This document shows positions 26,903 to 35,903 of a stretch of DNA of 64,000 nt, in pieces (the stretch's first letter is position 1; each line of letters opens with the position of its first letter). Under the pieces are notes generated by a model. The model was not told the origin of the DNA and searched no databases. It saw only the letters and a program-made list of their open reading frames with translations. This stretch comes from Pedobacter sp. W3I1 (lineage in GTDB: Bacteria; Bacteroidota; Bacteroidia; Sphingobacteriales; Sphingobacteriaceae), in contig NZ_JAUSXN010000001.1 in the NCBI RefSeq assembly GCF_030816015.1, forward strand, positions 2,604,001 to 2,668,000, written 5' to 3'. A program made the translations under genes and the position numbers.

Positions 26903-27961
26903 TTACAAACTGTTATAATAATCTAAACTGCTTAAAATATCTGCTGTACTTACACGGCAGTTAAACGTGCATTTACCTGTTGTTTCTAGAAGTGAAAATA
27001 GAATGTTTCCATCTTCATTCTTTTTATCACTTTGCATTAATGCTAAAAGGGTATCAAAACTTTCCTTTTTAATATGATATTTAGGATATAATGATAAAAT
27101 ATATTCGCTAATATCTGTCAGTTCTTCTTTTGTTAACGTACTATTTTTGATCGATAATGCAGCCTCACAAACAAAACCAATGGCAATTGCTTCACCGTGG
27201 GTTAACGGATTTTTGTCGTTTGCCAAAGAATAACCTTCTACGGCATGCCCAATGGTGTGTCCGAAGTTTAAAATCTTACGCAGGTTTTTCTCATGCGGAT
27301 CGATGGTAACCACTTCGTTTTTAATTTCTACTGAGCGGTAAATGTCTTCGGCAGAAGGAGTTAAGTAGTTGCTTCCTTTTAATTTTTCGTAATAAGGCTT
27401 ATCATAAATTAGGCCATGTTTAATCATTTCAGCAAAGCCCGATAAAAGCTCGCGTTGTGGCAATGTTTTTAAAAATGCAGTTTCGATAAAAACCATTTGT
27501 GGCAAGGTAAAAGTACCCACCATGTTTTTTACATTATCGATATCAATACCGGTTTTGCCACCTACCGAAGCATCAACCTGCGATAAAAGGGTAGTGGGTA
27601 CATTGATAAAATCAATCCCTCTTTTATAAGTAGAGGCAATAAATCCACCCATATCGGTAATCACACCACCACCTAGATTAATCATCAAACTTTTGCGGTC
27701 AGCTTCAAAATCCAAAAGGGTTTTCCAGATACCAATACAAAAATCGATGTTTTTGTTTTCTTCTCCTGCCGAAGTTTCAATCAGATCAAATTCTGCATAA
27801 TCATCTAATAGCGACTGGAACAGGGGTAAGCAAATTTCGCTGGTATGCTCATCAGCAAGTACAAAAACTTTGCTGTATTTGTTGCTTTCTAAAAGTGTTT
27901 TTAGTGCTGCTAAACTGCTTTCGAAATATAAGGTGTGGCCTGCGCTGGTTAGTGGTTCCAT
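26903..27961 (-). CDS. aroB: 3-dehydroquinate synthase
   Basis: 352 residues, second enzyme of the shikimate pathway. Motifs: NLGGGVITDMGGFIASTYKR, then PTTLLSQVDASVGGKTGID, and NFGHTIGHAVEGY with metal-ligand histidines. NAD+ and Zn2+ (or Co2+) are known cofactors of the family. Its start codon overlaps the S4-domain stop codon by one base (TAATG), implying translational coupling. It is separated from the other aro genes by the toxin-antitoxin pair and the desaturase. Confidence 0.96.
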   Translation of the reverse strand: MEPLTSAGHTLYFESSLAALKTLLESNKYSKVFVLADEHTSEICLPLFQSLLDDYAEFDLIETSAGEENKNIDFCIGIWKTLLDFEADRKSLMINLGGGVITDMGGFIASTYKRGIDFINVPTTLLSQVDASVGGKTGIDIDNVKNMVGTFTLPQMVFIETAFLKTLPQRELLSGFAEMIKHGLIYDKPYYEKLKGSNYLTPSAEDIYRSVEIKNEVVTIDPHEKNLRKILNFGHTIGHAVEGYSLANDKNPLTHGEAIAIGFVCEAALSIKNSTLTKEELTDISEYILSLYPKYHIKKESFDTLLALMQSDKKNEDGNILFSLLETTGKCTFNCRVSTADILSSLDYYNSL

Positions 27962-28176
27962 TAAATAACTTCTATTTTGTTTTCACCAAAAGTAATAATA
28001 TCGCCAACTCTAACCTTATAACGTTTGCGGAATTCGACCTCGCCGTTAGTTTTTACTAAACCATCCTCAACAACGGTTTGGGCATCACCGCCACTGCCAA
28101 CTAATCCGGTAGCTTTTAACAGCTGGATTAATGGAATAAATTCGCCCTCTAATTTGAATTGTATCATTTTGTGCAA
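27961..28176 (-). CDS. YbcJ-like S4-domain RNA-binding protein
   Basis: 71 residues, almost entirely an S4 domain: GEFIPLIQLLKATGLVGSGG, then DGLVKTNGEVEFRKRYKVR and VGDIITFGENKIEV. S4 domains bind structured RNA; this small single-domain class is of the YbcJ type. It is directly upstream of aroB with a TAATG overlap. Whether it acts on aroB or aro mRNA is unknown. Confidence 0.9.
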   Translation of the reverse strand: MHKMIQFKLEGEFIPLIQLLKATGLVGSGGDAQTVVEDGLVKTNGEVEFRKRYKVRVGDIITFGENKIEVI

Positions 28177-28260
28177 AAATACGATTATTTAGAGGTTTTT
28201 AGTTTTAACAATGAATGCTTTTTATAATTTTGCACCAATCTGACTTATTAATAGATAAAA

Positions 28261-29445
28261 ATGGATTTATCCCCCAACAAACAACCGAATTTCGATAATA
28301 CGGAAATTGCTTTCCGCCAAAAATCTAATACCGAACTAAAAAAAGCATATTGGCTTTTTAAAATGATTGGCAGTAATTTTCTTACTAAAGTTGGCCCAGC
28401 TATTACCAATTTCTTTTTAAATATCGGCTTGCCCATTCAAGGCGCAATAAAAGTAACCATCTTTCAGCAATTTTGTGGTGGCGAAACCATTGCCGAATGT
28501 GATAAGGCCATTGAACAACTGCATAAAGGTGGGGTAGGTACCATTTTAGATTATTCGGTAGAAGGAGAAGAGGAAGAACAGGTTTTTGACGAAACCTGTG
28601 CCGAAATTATCCGTACCATTATGCGTGCTGATGGTGATCCCAAAATTCCGATTACGGTTTTCAAAATTACCGGAATTGGCCGTTTTGCCTTATTGCAAAA
28701 ACTGGATGCTAAAGAAGCGCTAAATGCCAGCGAAAAGGTTGAGTATGAAAAGGTGAAACAACGCTGCGAAAAGATCTGCCAAACAGCTTTCGATAAAGGT
28801 GTGCCAATTATGATCGATGCGGAGGAAACCTGGATTCAGGATACGATCGATGAATTGGCCTTAGCTATGATGCGTAAATTTAACCGTGAACGGATTATTG
28901 TTTACAATACTTACCAAATGTACCGTCATGATAAGTTAGCCGATATGAAAGCCGACCATTTAATTGCTAAAGCGGATGGTTTTATTCTGGGCGTGAAAAT
29001 GGTTCGTGGTGCCTATATGGAAAAAGAACGTAAACGCGCAGCAGAAATGGGCTACCCTTCACCAATTCAGCCAGATAAGGCAGCATCAGACCATGATTAC
29101 AATGAGTCTTTGCGTTATTGTGTTGATCATATTGAAGACATTGCCATTGTGGCCGGAACGCACAATGAAGATAGCAGCCGTTTATTGACTTACCTTTTAG
29201 AGGAAAAAAATATTACGCACAATCACCCTCATGTATATTTTGCCCAGTTGTTAGGGATGAGTGATAATTTAAGTTTTAATCTGGCCGATTCGAATTATAA
29301 TGTAGCAAAATATGTTCCTTACGGACCGATTAAAGCGGTAATGCCTTATTTATTCAGAAGAGCACAAGAAAATACTTCAGTGGCCGGACAAACAGGCCGT
29401 GAGTTGGGATTGATTGAAAGAGAATTAAAAAGAAGAAAACTGTAA
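28261..29445 (+). CDS. Proline dehydrogenase
   Basis: 394 residues, cytoplasmic TIM-barrel flavoenzyme that oxidises proline to pyrroline-5-carboxylate. Recognised by TILDYSVEGEEEEQ, KITGIGRFALLQKL, PIMIDAEETWIQD, MVRGAYMEKER, VAGTHNEDS, and the C-terminal YGPIKAVMPYLFRRAQEN. The electron acceptor is not evident. TAATTTTG at 28225-28232 is a plausible -7 element about 29 nt before the ATG. No proline or P5C dehydrogenase partner is adjacent. Confidence 0.95.
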   Translation: MDLSPNKQPNFDNTEIAFRQKSNTELKKAYWLFKMIGSNFLTKVGPAITNFFLNIGLPIQGAIKVTIFQQFCGGETIAECDKAIEQLHKGGVGTILDYSVEGEEEEQVFDETCAEIIRTIMRADGDPKIPITVFKITGIGRFALLQKLDAKEALNASEKVEYEKVKQRCEKICQTAFDKGVPIMIDAEETWIQDTIDELALAMMRKFNRERIIVYNTYQMYRHDKLADMKADHLIAKADGFILGVKMVRGAYMEKERKRAAEMGYPSPIQPDKAASDHDYNESLRYCVDHIEDIAIVAGTHNEDSSRLLTYLLEEKNITHNHPHVYFAQLLGMSDNLSFNLADSNYNVAKYVPYGPIKAVMPYLFRRAQENTSVAGQTGRELGLIERELKRRKL

Positions 29446-29619
29446 TTTAGTATTCAGTTAGCAGTTGGTTTTTTCAGTTTTGGGCGGTAATAGATACTGC
29501 CAATTGAAAATTGCCAACTGTTTTTATTTTCTCATCGTCATGCTGAATTTATTTCACTGTTGTCCGGTAAAAATAGATTTTAACGATAAAACAAGTTTTA
29601 TCCGCATTCTAGAGGTGTT

Positions 29620-30837
29620 TTATGTCTTAAAATCTATTTCCAAGGCCCCCAATTTTAGCTGGTTGTTATTACCTTTTCCCATACTTAGCTTTTCAGGATT
29701 GTTGAGGAATTTGTACAAGCTAATGTAGCTCATCATGTGTAGCCTGATAATTGACCTTAAATTGGAAAATGCCCATTTTCTTTTGAGCTGTACCTGTACA
29801 ACTTTTATCAGCAGATCGGATATAAAAGCACACCATATCTGGATTTTGATTGCGTTTTCATTGTCCCCAAGGAAATATTTAAGGGGAAAGTTCTGCTTTA
29901 CCCTTTTGAAGAGCACCTCGATGAGCCAGCGCTTTTTGTATATTTCTGCGATCTCTTCGGGCAACAGGGAGAAATTGTTGGTTAGGAATTCGAATGTTCG
30001 TCCCGATTCCGCATCAAAAAAGGTAACCATACGTACGTTCAGCCTGATCTTTTCCCGTTGCGTACGCGTACCCTGTATCAATATCCGGTCATTCTGCACA
30101 CCTGCCGCCATGCTCTGCAGGGTCAGTTCCCTACTTTCAACGATTTCATATCTTGCATCTTTTTTCTGTCTGGTGACAAAAAAAGCGCCCTGTTTTCCAA
30201 TCCTCTCATACTCCGAATAATCCACATAACCTTTGTCAAAAACAATAAATGACCCTTCTTCAAGGTCTATCTCTTTCAGGAAGGGCATGTCATTCGCACT
30301 AGCGGCAGTAAAACTGATTTTTAAGGGCACATGCTCAGCTGCACCGATCAGGGTGTGAACCTTGATCCCGCCCTTTCTTTTTCCGTTCATCTTCCCAGGG
30401 CTGGGCGCATCGAGTATCCGTTGGAAAAGCGTGATGGTGGATGAATCCGCAATAAAGAGCTTATCATACTGTTTTAATCGGCTGTCCGGTAAAAGATGCC
30501 GGTGCCGTTTGTATAAAAGCTCGTAAATCTGTTGAAAAACATCGAATGGCCTTTTACTGTTAGCATCGCACAGGGTACTTCTTGCCGGGGGGCTGCTTAT
30601 ACCCAAATGAAGAAGCTTGGAGTGGCATGCGTGCATCCCGCTGACCACTTCACGGGTGCTGGTGCAATTGTTCAAGCTACAATAGAGCATTGTAACCAAG
30701 TGGCAAAAAGTATCAAAATACTTATAATAATGGTCGTAACCGCCACGGCGTGACAATGACCTCACAGAATTCCGGTCGATCAAACTTAATAGCTGGTTTA
30801 AGATCGGCTGTCCGGTAAAAAATGTATTTTTGCTCAT
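29620..30837 (-). CDS. IS4-family transposase
   Basis: 405 residues, apparently intact. The N-terminal DUF4372-like region starts FFTGQPILNQLLSLIDRN. The catalytic DDE residues are plausible in LFIADSSTITLFQ, in SFIVFDKGYVDYSEY, and in IYKKRWLIEVLFKRVKQ, where the Glu belongs to the family Y-(2)-R-(3)-E-(6)-K pattern. It catalyses cut-and-paste transposition of the surrounding 1383-bp element. Confidence 0.93.
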   Translation of the reverse strand: MSKNTFFTGQPILNQLLSLIDRNSVRSLSRRGGYDHYYKYFDTFCHLVTMLYCSLNNCTSTREVVSGMHACHSKLLHLGISSPPARSTLCDANSKRPFDVFQQIYELLYKRHRHLLPDSRLKQYDKLFIADSSTITLFQRILDAPSPGKMNGKRKGGIKVHTLIGAAEHVPLKISFTAASANDMPFLKEIDLEEGSFIVFDKGYVDYSEYERIGKQGAFFVTRQKKDARYEIVESRELTLQSMAAGVQNDRILIQGTRTQREKIRLNVRMVTFFDAESGRTFEFLTNNFSLLPEEIAEIYKKRWLIEVLFKRVKQNFPLKYFLGDNENAIKIQIWCAFISDLLIKVVQVQLKRKWAFSNLRSIIRLHMMSYISLYKFLNNPEKLSMGKGNNNQLKLGALEIDFKT

Positions 30838-30876
30838 GCTGTTGATTTAAGTGTCGTAACTCAAATATAACAGTAT

Positions 30877-30906
30877 AAAGGGTAGCTTTAATCGCTACCC
30901 TTTTTT
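30877..30906 (+). terminator. Hairpin terminator inside the IS right end
   Basis: AAAGGGTAGC (30877-30886), a 7-nt loop, GCTACCCTTT then a run of T. It lies between the transposase start (30837) and the right IS end, so it could block transcription entering from outside, a protective arrangement known for other insertion sequences. The T-run favours termination on the plus strand; the minus direction has a weaker tail. Confidence 0.65.
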
Positions 30907-30949
30907 ATAAGTAAAAAATAATTTCTCCGGACAACAGTGAATTTATTTC

Positions 30950-31310
30950 AGCATCTTTCTTGTTAATTATTTTTTTGGAAATGAACATGCAGTAATACTT
31001 GGGGGTATGCAGTCTCGCTTTGCGCTATATCTTTTTGGCTGCCCTTCGACTTCGCTCAGGGTGACAGTCAAAAAGGATGCCGCTGCAATCGAGTTTAGGT
31101 TGAGCGATTGTTTTTTATTTTCGTATCGTCATGCTGAATTTAGTTCAGCATCTTTCATGTATATAATTAGTTCATTATTTTTTTGGAAATGAACATGCAG
31201 TAATACTTGGGGGTATGCAGTCTCGCTTTGCGCTGTATCTTTTTGGCTGCCCTTCGACTTCGCTCAGGGTGACAGCCAAAAAGGATGCCGCTTCAATCGA
31301 GTTTAAGATG
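30950..31310. repeat. Tandem direct repeat of about 208 bp, first unit interrupted by the IS
   Basis: The segment from AGCATCTTTC through GGAAATGAACATGCAGTAAT and the REP core CTTCGCTCAGGGTGACAG (30950-31117) recurs as 31143-31310 at an offset of about 208 bp. The left end of unit 1 is at about 29535-29555, on the other side of the IS. No gene is present in the gap to 31342; the short ORFs here are repeat-derived. Confidence 0.85.
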
Positions 31311-31341
31311 AACGGGTAGTGCTCAGAACATGCCAGGAGGA

Positions 31342-31662
31342 TTATTTCTTCACCACAAAAGATTGTTTGCCCGTTAACAAATCGTAAAACAGGATAAAAT
31401 CACTTACTAAACTATAACCTGGATACTGAAAAGTAGCAGGCTTGTTTTTCTCGAAAAAGAAATGCCCAACCCAGGCAAAACCATATCCCAATACAGGTAT
31501 GGCCAGAAAGAAATGCCAATTATGAAAAAGAAAGCCTGTGAAAAAGGCGAGACAAACCAATCCGGTACCGATAAAATGTAAAATACGCGATGTGGTATTG
31601 GTATGCTCCAACAAGTAAAAAGGGTAGAACTCTTTTAACGATTTAAACTTTTTTTCTGACAT
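31342..31662 (-). CDS. DUF962 / Mpo1-like membrane protein
   Basis: 106 residues with two or three hydrophobic segments (about 30-46, 48-62 and near 85-95). Family markers: FYPFYLLEHTNTTSRILHF at the N-terminus, GYGFAWVGHFFFEKNKPATF in the middle, and SLVSDFILFYDLL at the end. The conserved His residues match the metal-ligand pattern of Mpo1-type fatty-acid alpha-dioxygenases, although the bacterial function is not established. It lies 8 nt downstream of the HAD hydrolase on the same strand. Confidence 0.85.
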   Translation of the reverse strand: MSEKKFKSLKEFYPFYLLEHTNTTSRILHFIGTGLVCLAFFTGFLFHNWHFFLAIPVLGYGFAWVGHFFFEKNKPATFQYPGYSLVSDFILFYDLLTGKQSFVVKK

Positions 31663-31670
31663 ATACTAAT

Positions 31671-32306
31671 TTACAAAATTCCGTTCGCTTTTAAAAAGGC
31701 GCCCAGTTGTGCCGGTTTTTCGGTCATTAATAATGCATTTAATCCAACTTTTTTAGCACCTTCAATATGTTGCGGACTATCGTCGATAAATAAGGTTTCG
31801 GCCGGATCGAGGTTGTTTTCTTTTAATACCTGTTCAAAAATATTGGTACTCGGTTTGCGCAGTTTCATGTGCTGAGAAAAATAAGCTTTCTCAAAATACG
31901 CATCGTAATTATTGATTTCAAAAGTGGTTTTGAGGTAATTGATGATCCAGTCGTAATGGATTTCGTTGTTGTTACTTAATAAAAAAGTACGGTACTTTTC
32001 TTTTACTTCAAGCAGTAAATCGTGGTTTTGCTGTATGGTTCCAATTAACAGGCTGTTCCATGCATCATCAATTTGCTGGTCGGTTAATTCAGGTTTCTCT
32101 GCGGCATTTCTAATTCCCGTCCTAAATTCGGCCGGAGAAATTGCCCCGGTTTCAAAATCATCAAATAGTTGATTGTGTGCTTTGTGGGCAAAGAAATTTT
32201 CAATATCGGTAATGCCTAGCTTTTGAAAAGATGCCTGAGCAATTCTGAAATCGATATCAAATATCACGTTTCCGTAATCGAAAATAATGTTTTTAATGTT
32301 TTGCAT
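31671..32306 (-). CDS. HAD-superfamily hydrolase
   Basis: 211 residues from the ATG at 32306 (MQNIKNIIFDYGNVIFDIDF); an upstream in-frame ATG at 32330 is less likely. HAD motif I is IIFDYGNVIFD with the nucleophile Asp, motif II TFLLSNNNEIHYDW, motif III lysine in RKPSTNIFEQ, and motif IV LFIDDSPQHIEGA. It is probably a small-molecule phosphatase; specificity is unknown. It is followed at 8 nt by the DUF962 gene. Confidence 0.9.
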   Translation of the reverse strand: MQNIKNIIFDYGNVIFDIDFRIAQASFQKLGITDIENFFAHKAHNQLFDDFETGAISPAEFRTGIRNAAEKPELTDQQIDDAWNSLLIGTIQQNHDLLLEVKEKYRTFLLSNNNEIHYDWIINYLKTTFEINNYDAYFEKAYFSQHMKLRKPSTNIFEQVLKENNLDPAETLFIDDSPQHIEGAKKVGLNALLMTEKPAQLGAFLKANGIL

Positions 32307-32424
32307 GGAAATCATCAGGATTTGCTGCAAAGATATTATTGCTGATTTAATGAAGGGTATTAAATCACTTTTTTTTACAAAAAAAGCCCAAAGTGCTTAA
32401 TTGGCGAGTAGTACTTTGTAGATG

Positions 32425-32608
32425 CGTCATTCCAAAGGTCAGTTTTTTAGCAAAAAACAAAGGAGTTGGATGATAGGTAAGATAAATCGTCATCTCGACC
32501 GCAGTGGAGAGATCTTTTAACATAGTCCAAAGATCTCTCCGCTCCGCAGTTGCTTCGGTCGAGATGACGCCAGTTTTAGAATCTGTCGTTGGTAACCTGA
32601 TTGGGAAT
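32425..32608. repeat. Dispersed palindromic repeat, copy 2 (inverted)
   Basis: The reverse complement of 32425-32608 matches 22552-22736 over nearly its whole length, with scattered base differences. The centre is again GTCATCTCGACCG ... CGGTCGAGATGAC. Both copies lie in intergenic DNA. This is long for a REP or BOX element and could fold into a large hairpin if transcribed. Confidence 0.85.
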
Positions 32609-32655
32609 CTTAATGCTTTAGTTGTGTTCTACTTGCATTAAGATTCCCGCCTTCG

Positions 32656-33149
32656 CCTATCGTGTGGACACATCTTCGTTAACCTAGATTTGTATTTATA
32701 ACCTCTTTTCTTAAGGCGATCGTCATGCTGAATTTATTTCAGCATCTTTCCTGCTATTAAAAGATTCTGGTTCTAAAAACTAATTTTTAGATACAAATGT
32801 TGATTTTTCCGCTCTTTGCCGCGGGGGCATGGTACTTTGGAGCGCCAAAGTACCCAAAGCGCTTTGTCAATCCGGCAAGGGGCCTTTAACACAAGCCTCA
32901 TTCACATCAAAAAAACAGAGGCACTTCGTTTTGTGTTCAATTCTCTTCAGCACTTTAAATTAGACTCTATGAACACAAAACCACTGCGTTTCAGGTTTGT
33001 TCGTGCTAATTGTAATGAACTACTCCTGTTTTTTTGATTTTCCCGGCCCTTGGGATTGACGGCGTTCTTCGGTAAAACCTGTAATTTATTAAAGCAAGCT
33101 AGCAAAACGTATAAAAAAACCAAACCAAAAGATGTGTCCACACGATAGG
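32656..33149. mobile_element. MITE-like 494-bp element with perfect terminal inverted repeats
   Basis: A 21-bp perfect inverted repeat bounds this segment, starting CCTATCGTGTGG at 32656 and mirrored at 33129-33149. A 6-bp direct repeat CCTTCG lies immediately outside both ends (32650-32655 and 33150-33155). Inside are REP-like sequence (about 32720-32750) and short ORFs (for example 32816-33037) without recognisable domains. No transposase is present. It was inserted in a palindrome CCCGCCTTCGCGGG. Confidence 0.75.
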
Positions 33150-33194
33150 CCTTCGCGGGAATGACGCAACATCAAAATAATTTTATTTATAGAC

Positions 33195-35903
33195 TTATTT
33201 AGGCTCTACAGTAATTGATTGAATAATTGGCCTGTTCTTTTTATCGTTGGTTTTTAGTTCTTTAAACACAAAATAGATAGAATGGAATTTTCCATCCGAA
33301 AGCATGTTGATTGGAATACTTTTCCTGAAAGTAGATTTTCCAATCATAATGCCTTTGCTGTCATCTAACCTGATTTCGATCTCTCCATCAGCGCCTTGAT
33401 CAAGGTTTAAGAATGAGAAACCAAATCCAGAAATACCAGTTAAGTCGATATTTTTAATGGCTAACCAGCCGTTATCCTTAGTTAAAACCAGTTTTTCTCC
33501 ACCAAAAACATCTTTTCGCTCAAAACCTCCAAAATCTTTAATGTCGTCAGCATCAATGGTACTACTTTTAAGATTGATGAGATTTGTTGTGGTTAAAGGT
33601 TTTAAACCTGCAGCACCTGCATCGGTATAAGTTGCTTTTAAGGTTAGTACCGATTTCTTTTTATCGGTTGCTGCTGGCGGAACAATTTTTCCAGAGGTTG
33701 GGAGTGATGCTTTAACGGCTTCCTTGTTACCCAAAGTCATAATCCACTCCGTAATTTTTTTCACTTCAGCTTCTTTCATTGCGGTATGCGCAGGCATTGG
33801 TACTTCTCCCCACACGCCATGGCTCCCGCCAATCACTTTTGAAGCCAGGTAATCAACCGCTTTGTTGTCGTTTTTATATTTAGCTGCAATTTTATCGAAA
33901 GCGGGCCCAATAGAAACAGCCGATTCCTTGTGGCAGGTGCTACAATCAGATTTCAGCATCAGTGCTCTGCCAGCCATAGTTTGTGCTGCCTGTTGGTGCC
34001 CCAATTGTGCACCAGCTAAATCGGTTCCTTCTGTATAAGTATTTGAAATGTATATGCGGTTATTATTTACTTTAGCCCCTTTATCGCTTACTAAAACTTT
34101 ATAATCAATTGGTTTATTAGGGAAATAAAAGCTCTTGTTTCCAGTTAAGTCAATATTTACAGTGGGGTGCTCGTTCCCTGCAAAAACAGGTACAACCTGG
34201 CTTTTTACAGAAGCTTTACTTTTATCAATTACAGTAACACTTACTGGATATTCGCCCACTTTGGTAAAGGTATATTGTAAACTTGGTGTGGTTGTAGTTT
34301 TGGTAATTCCTTTTCCCAGGCTCCAAATATAAGTTAAAGCATCTCCGTCAGGGTCTTTCGCCGTAACAGTTGCGGTCATTTTATAAGGAAGTAAACCACT
34401 TGTTTTTGCAATGTTCAGGCTTTCAACTGTTGGTGGGCGGTTGCCTTTCAGGTAATCGATTCTGGTAATTGCAGCGTCAGGATTTTTGGTAAACCAGCCT
34501 TTGCCGTATTCGAGGATATATAACTTTCCATCAGGGCCCAGCTCCATATCAATTGGTGCTGCTAAAGAAACATTAGCCATAAAAGGTTCCATGCTCAGGT
34601 AATCACCCTGTGCATTCATGGTTACCGCTTTTACCCATCCACGTACCCATTCATAAATAATTAGCTTTCCGTTATAATAAGCCGGGTAAGGTGAGTTCGC
34701 TGTAGCATAATATACCGGGCCAGCCATTGCTGTACGGCCACCTGCACCAACCTGTGGAAACTCTTTCGATTCACCATAAGGATACCAGATATATGCTGGT
34801 TGCGCGGGTGGAAGTTGTTCCAGGCCTGTATTGTTTGGCGAATTGTTAATTGGCTTTGCAGGATCAAATGCATCTCCGTTTGCTCCATTAGTATAATCGT
34901 AAGCTTTATATGCATAATTATTGCCTATAAATAATGGCCAGCCAAAATTACCTGCTTTACGGGCCTGGTTTACTTCATCATAACCTCTGGGACCTCTCAA
35001 ATCATCATCGTTGGATGCATCAGGGCCGACCTCTCCCCAATATAAAAAATTTGTTTTTTGATCTACTGAAATCCGGTAAGGGTTTCTATTACCCATTACA
35101 TAAATTTCAGGTTTAGATTTTGGATCATTTTTCGGAAAAAGGTTACCATCCGGAATGCTATAAGTGCCGTCTTCATTTACTTTGATCCTTAAAATTTTAC
35201 CCCTCAAATCGTTGGTGTTTCCAGCCGATCTTCTGGAATCGTATTGTTCTAAACCCTTTCTGTTATCAAGCGGGGCATAGCCTTTATTAACATATTGTTG
35301 TTTGGGTACATCAAAAGGAGTGGAATTGTCGCCTGTTGATACATACAATAAATTATCAGATCCAAAAGCAATAGATCCTCCGGTATGGCAGCAGATTTCG
35401 CGTTGAGAATAAAATTCTAAAATGACCTTTTCTGATGCTTTTACAATCTGATCGTTTATTAACTTAAATCTGGATAGTCGATTTACCGATTTATCAAAAG
35501 GACTGTAGAAAAGGTAGATATATTTATTAACTGCAAATTTTGGATCTGCAGCCATACCCAATAAGCCTTCTTCTGCATTCACATCCGGAGTACTGGTTTT
35601 AAAATAAACATCGAGTTTACCAGCCTCTTTAATTTTTTTGGTCTGGTTTTTATAAATCAACACTTCACCTCTGCGTTGTGCTACCAAAATATCCAGGTTA
35701 GGGAGGATGGTCATTTCAGTAGGCTCTGTAAATTCTCCTTGTGCAAGGGTAACTTTTACAAAACGGTCTTGATCTGGTGTGTCTATTTTATGTATGGGGA
35801 AAAATTCGAAAGCCTTGCTCTCGTAAACATTTTTGTTTAGTGTTGTTGCCGATATAAATACAAATGCAATGGCAGATAACAGTACGGTAAAAGTTGTTTT
35901 CAT
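33195..35903 (-). CDS. PQQ-dependent sugar dehydrogenase (GSDH family) with PKD and cytochrome c domains
   Basis: 902 residues, exported (signal MKTTFTVLLSAIAFVFISAT). Residues about 45-480 form a six-bladed glucose/sorbosone dehydrogenase propeller (FTEPTEMTILPNLDILVAQR, EEGLLGMAADPKF, CHTGGSIAFGSDNLLYVSTG, LRGKILRIKVNEDG). A PKD domain follows at about 485-575 (AKDPDGDALTYIWSLG). A c-type cytochrome carries the heme motif CSTCH at 654-658 and a later methionine candidate in GEVPMPAHTAM. The C-terminus (about 750-902) is a beta-sandwich, carbohydrate-binding-like. It probably oxidises sugars in the periplasm, passing electrons via heme c. Confidence 0.9.
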   Translation of the reverse strand: MKTTFTVLLSAIAFVFISATTLNKNVYESKAFEFFPIHKIDTPDQDRFVKVTLAQGEFTEPTEMTILPNLDILVAQRRGEVLIYKNQTKKIKEAGKLDVYFKTSTPDVNAEEGLLGMAADPKFAVNKYIYLFYSPFDKSVNRLSRFKLINDQIVKASEKVILEFYSQREICCHTGGSIAFGSDNLLYVSTGDNSTPFDVPKQQYVNKGYAPLDNRKGLEQYDSRRSAGNTNDLRGKILRIKVNEDGTYSIPDGNLFPKNDPKSKPEIYVMGNRNPYRISVDQKTNFLYWGEVGPDASNDDDLRGPRGYDEVNQARKAGNFGWPLFIGNNYAYKAYDYTNGANGDAFDPAKPINNSPNNTGLEQLPPAQPAYIWYPYGESKEFPQVGAGGRTAMAGPVYYATANSPYPAYYNGKLIIYEWVRGWVKAVTMNAQGDYLSMEPFMANVSLAAPIDMELGPDGKLYILEYGKGWFTKNPDAAITRIDYLKGNRPPTVESLNIAKTSGLLPYKMTATVTAKDPDGDALTYIWSLGKGITKTTTTPSLQYTFTKVGEYPVSVTVIDKSKASVKSQVVPVFAGNEHPTVNIDLTGNKSFYFPNKPIDYKVLVSDKGAKVNNNRIYISNTYTEGTDLAGAQLGHQQAAQTMAGRALMLKSDCSTCHKESAVSIGPAFDKIAAKYKNDNKAVDYLASKVIGGSHGVWGEVPMPAHTAMKEAEVKKITEWIMTLGNKEAVKASLPTSGKIVPPAATDKKKSVLTLKATYTDAGAAGLKPLTTTNLINLKSSTIDADDIKDFGGFERKDVFGGEKLVLTKDNGWLAIKNIDLTGISGFGFSFLNLDQGADGEIEIRLDDSKGIMIGKSTFRKSIPINMLSDGKFHSIYFVFKELKTNDKKNRPIIQSITVEPK

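Larger units (their letters stand above)
29556..30938 (-). mobile_element. IS4-family insertion sequence (1383 bp), intact
   Basis: The terminal inverted repeats begin ACTGTTGTCCGG at both ends (29556-29567 and 30927-30938 reversed). The 11-bp duplication GAATTTATTTC lies immediately outside: 29545-29555 and 30939-30949. The single transposase gene fills the inside. The insertion split a REP-like palindrome (GCTGAATTTATTTCAGC); an unsplit version of that sequence is seen at about 32723-32752. Confidence 0.92.

Noticed and set aside
19811-27961. All aro/phe genes as a single operon
   Set aside because: They lie on one strand, but terminators, a 572-nt repeat-rich gap, the toxin-antitoxin pair and the attenuator promoter break them into at least three transcripts (aroA-aroC, pheA-DAHP synthase, S4-aroB-desaturase).
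30985-31310. CRISPR-like array from the direct repeats
   Set aside because: Only two long units with an offset of about 208 bp and no short spacers; this is a tandem duplication of REP-containing DNA.
32816-33141. Short ORFs inside the MITE-like element as genes
   Set aside because: Overlapping frames on both strands, no domain, and they lie in repeat DNA. I kept the element and not the ORFs.
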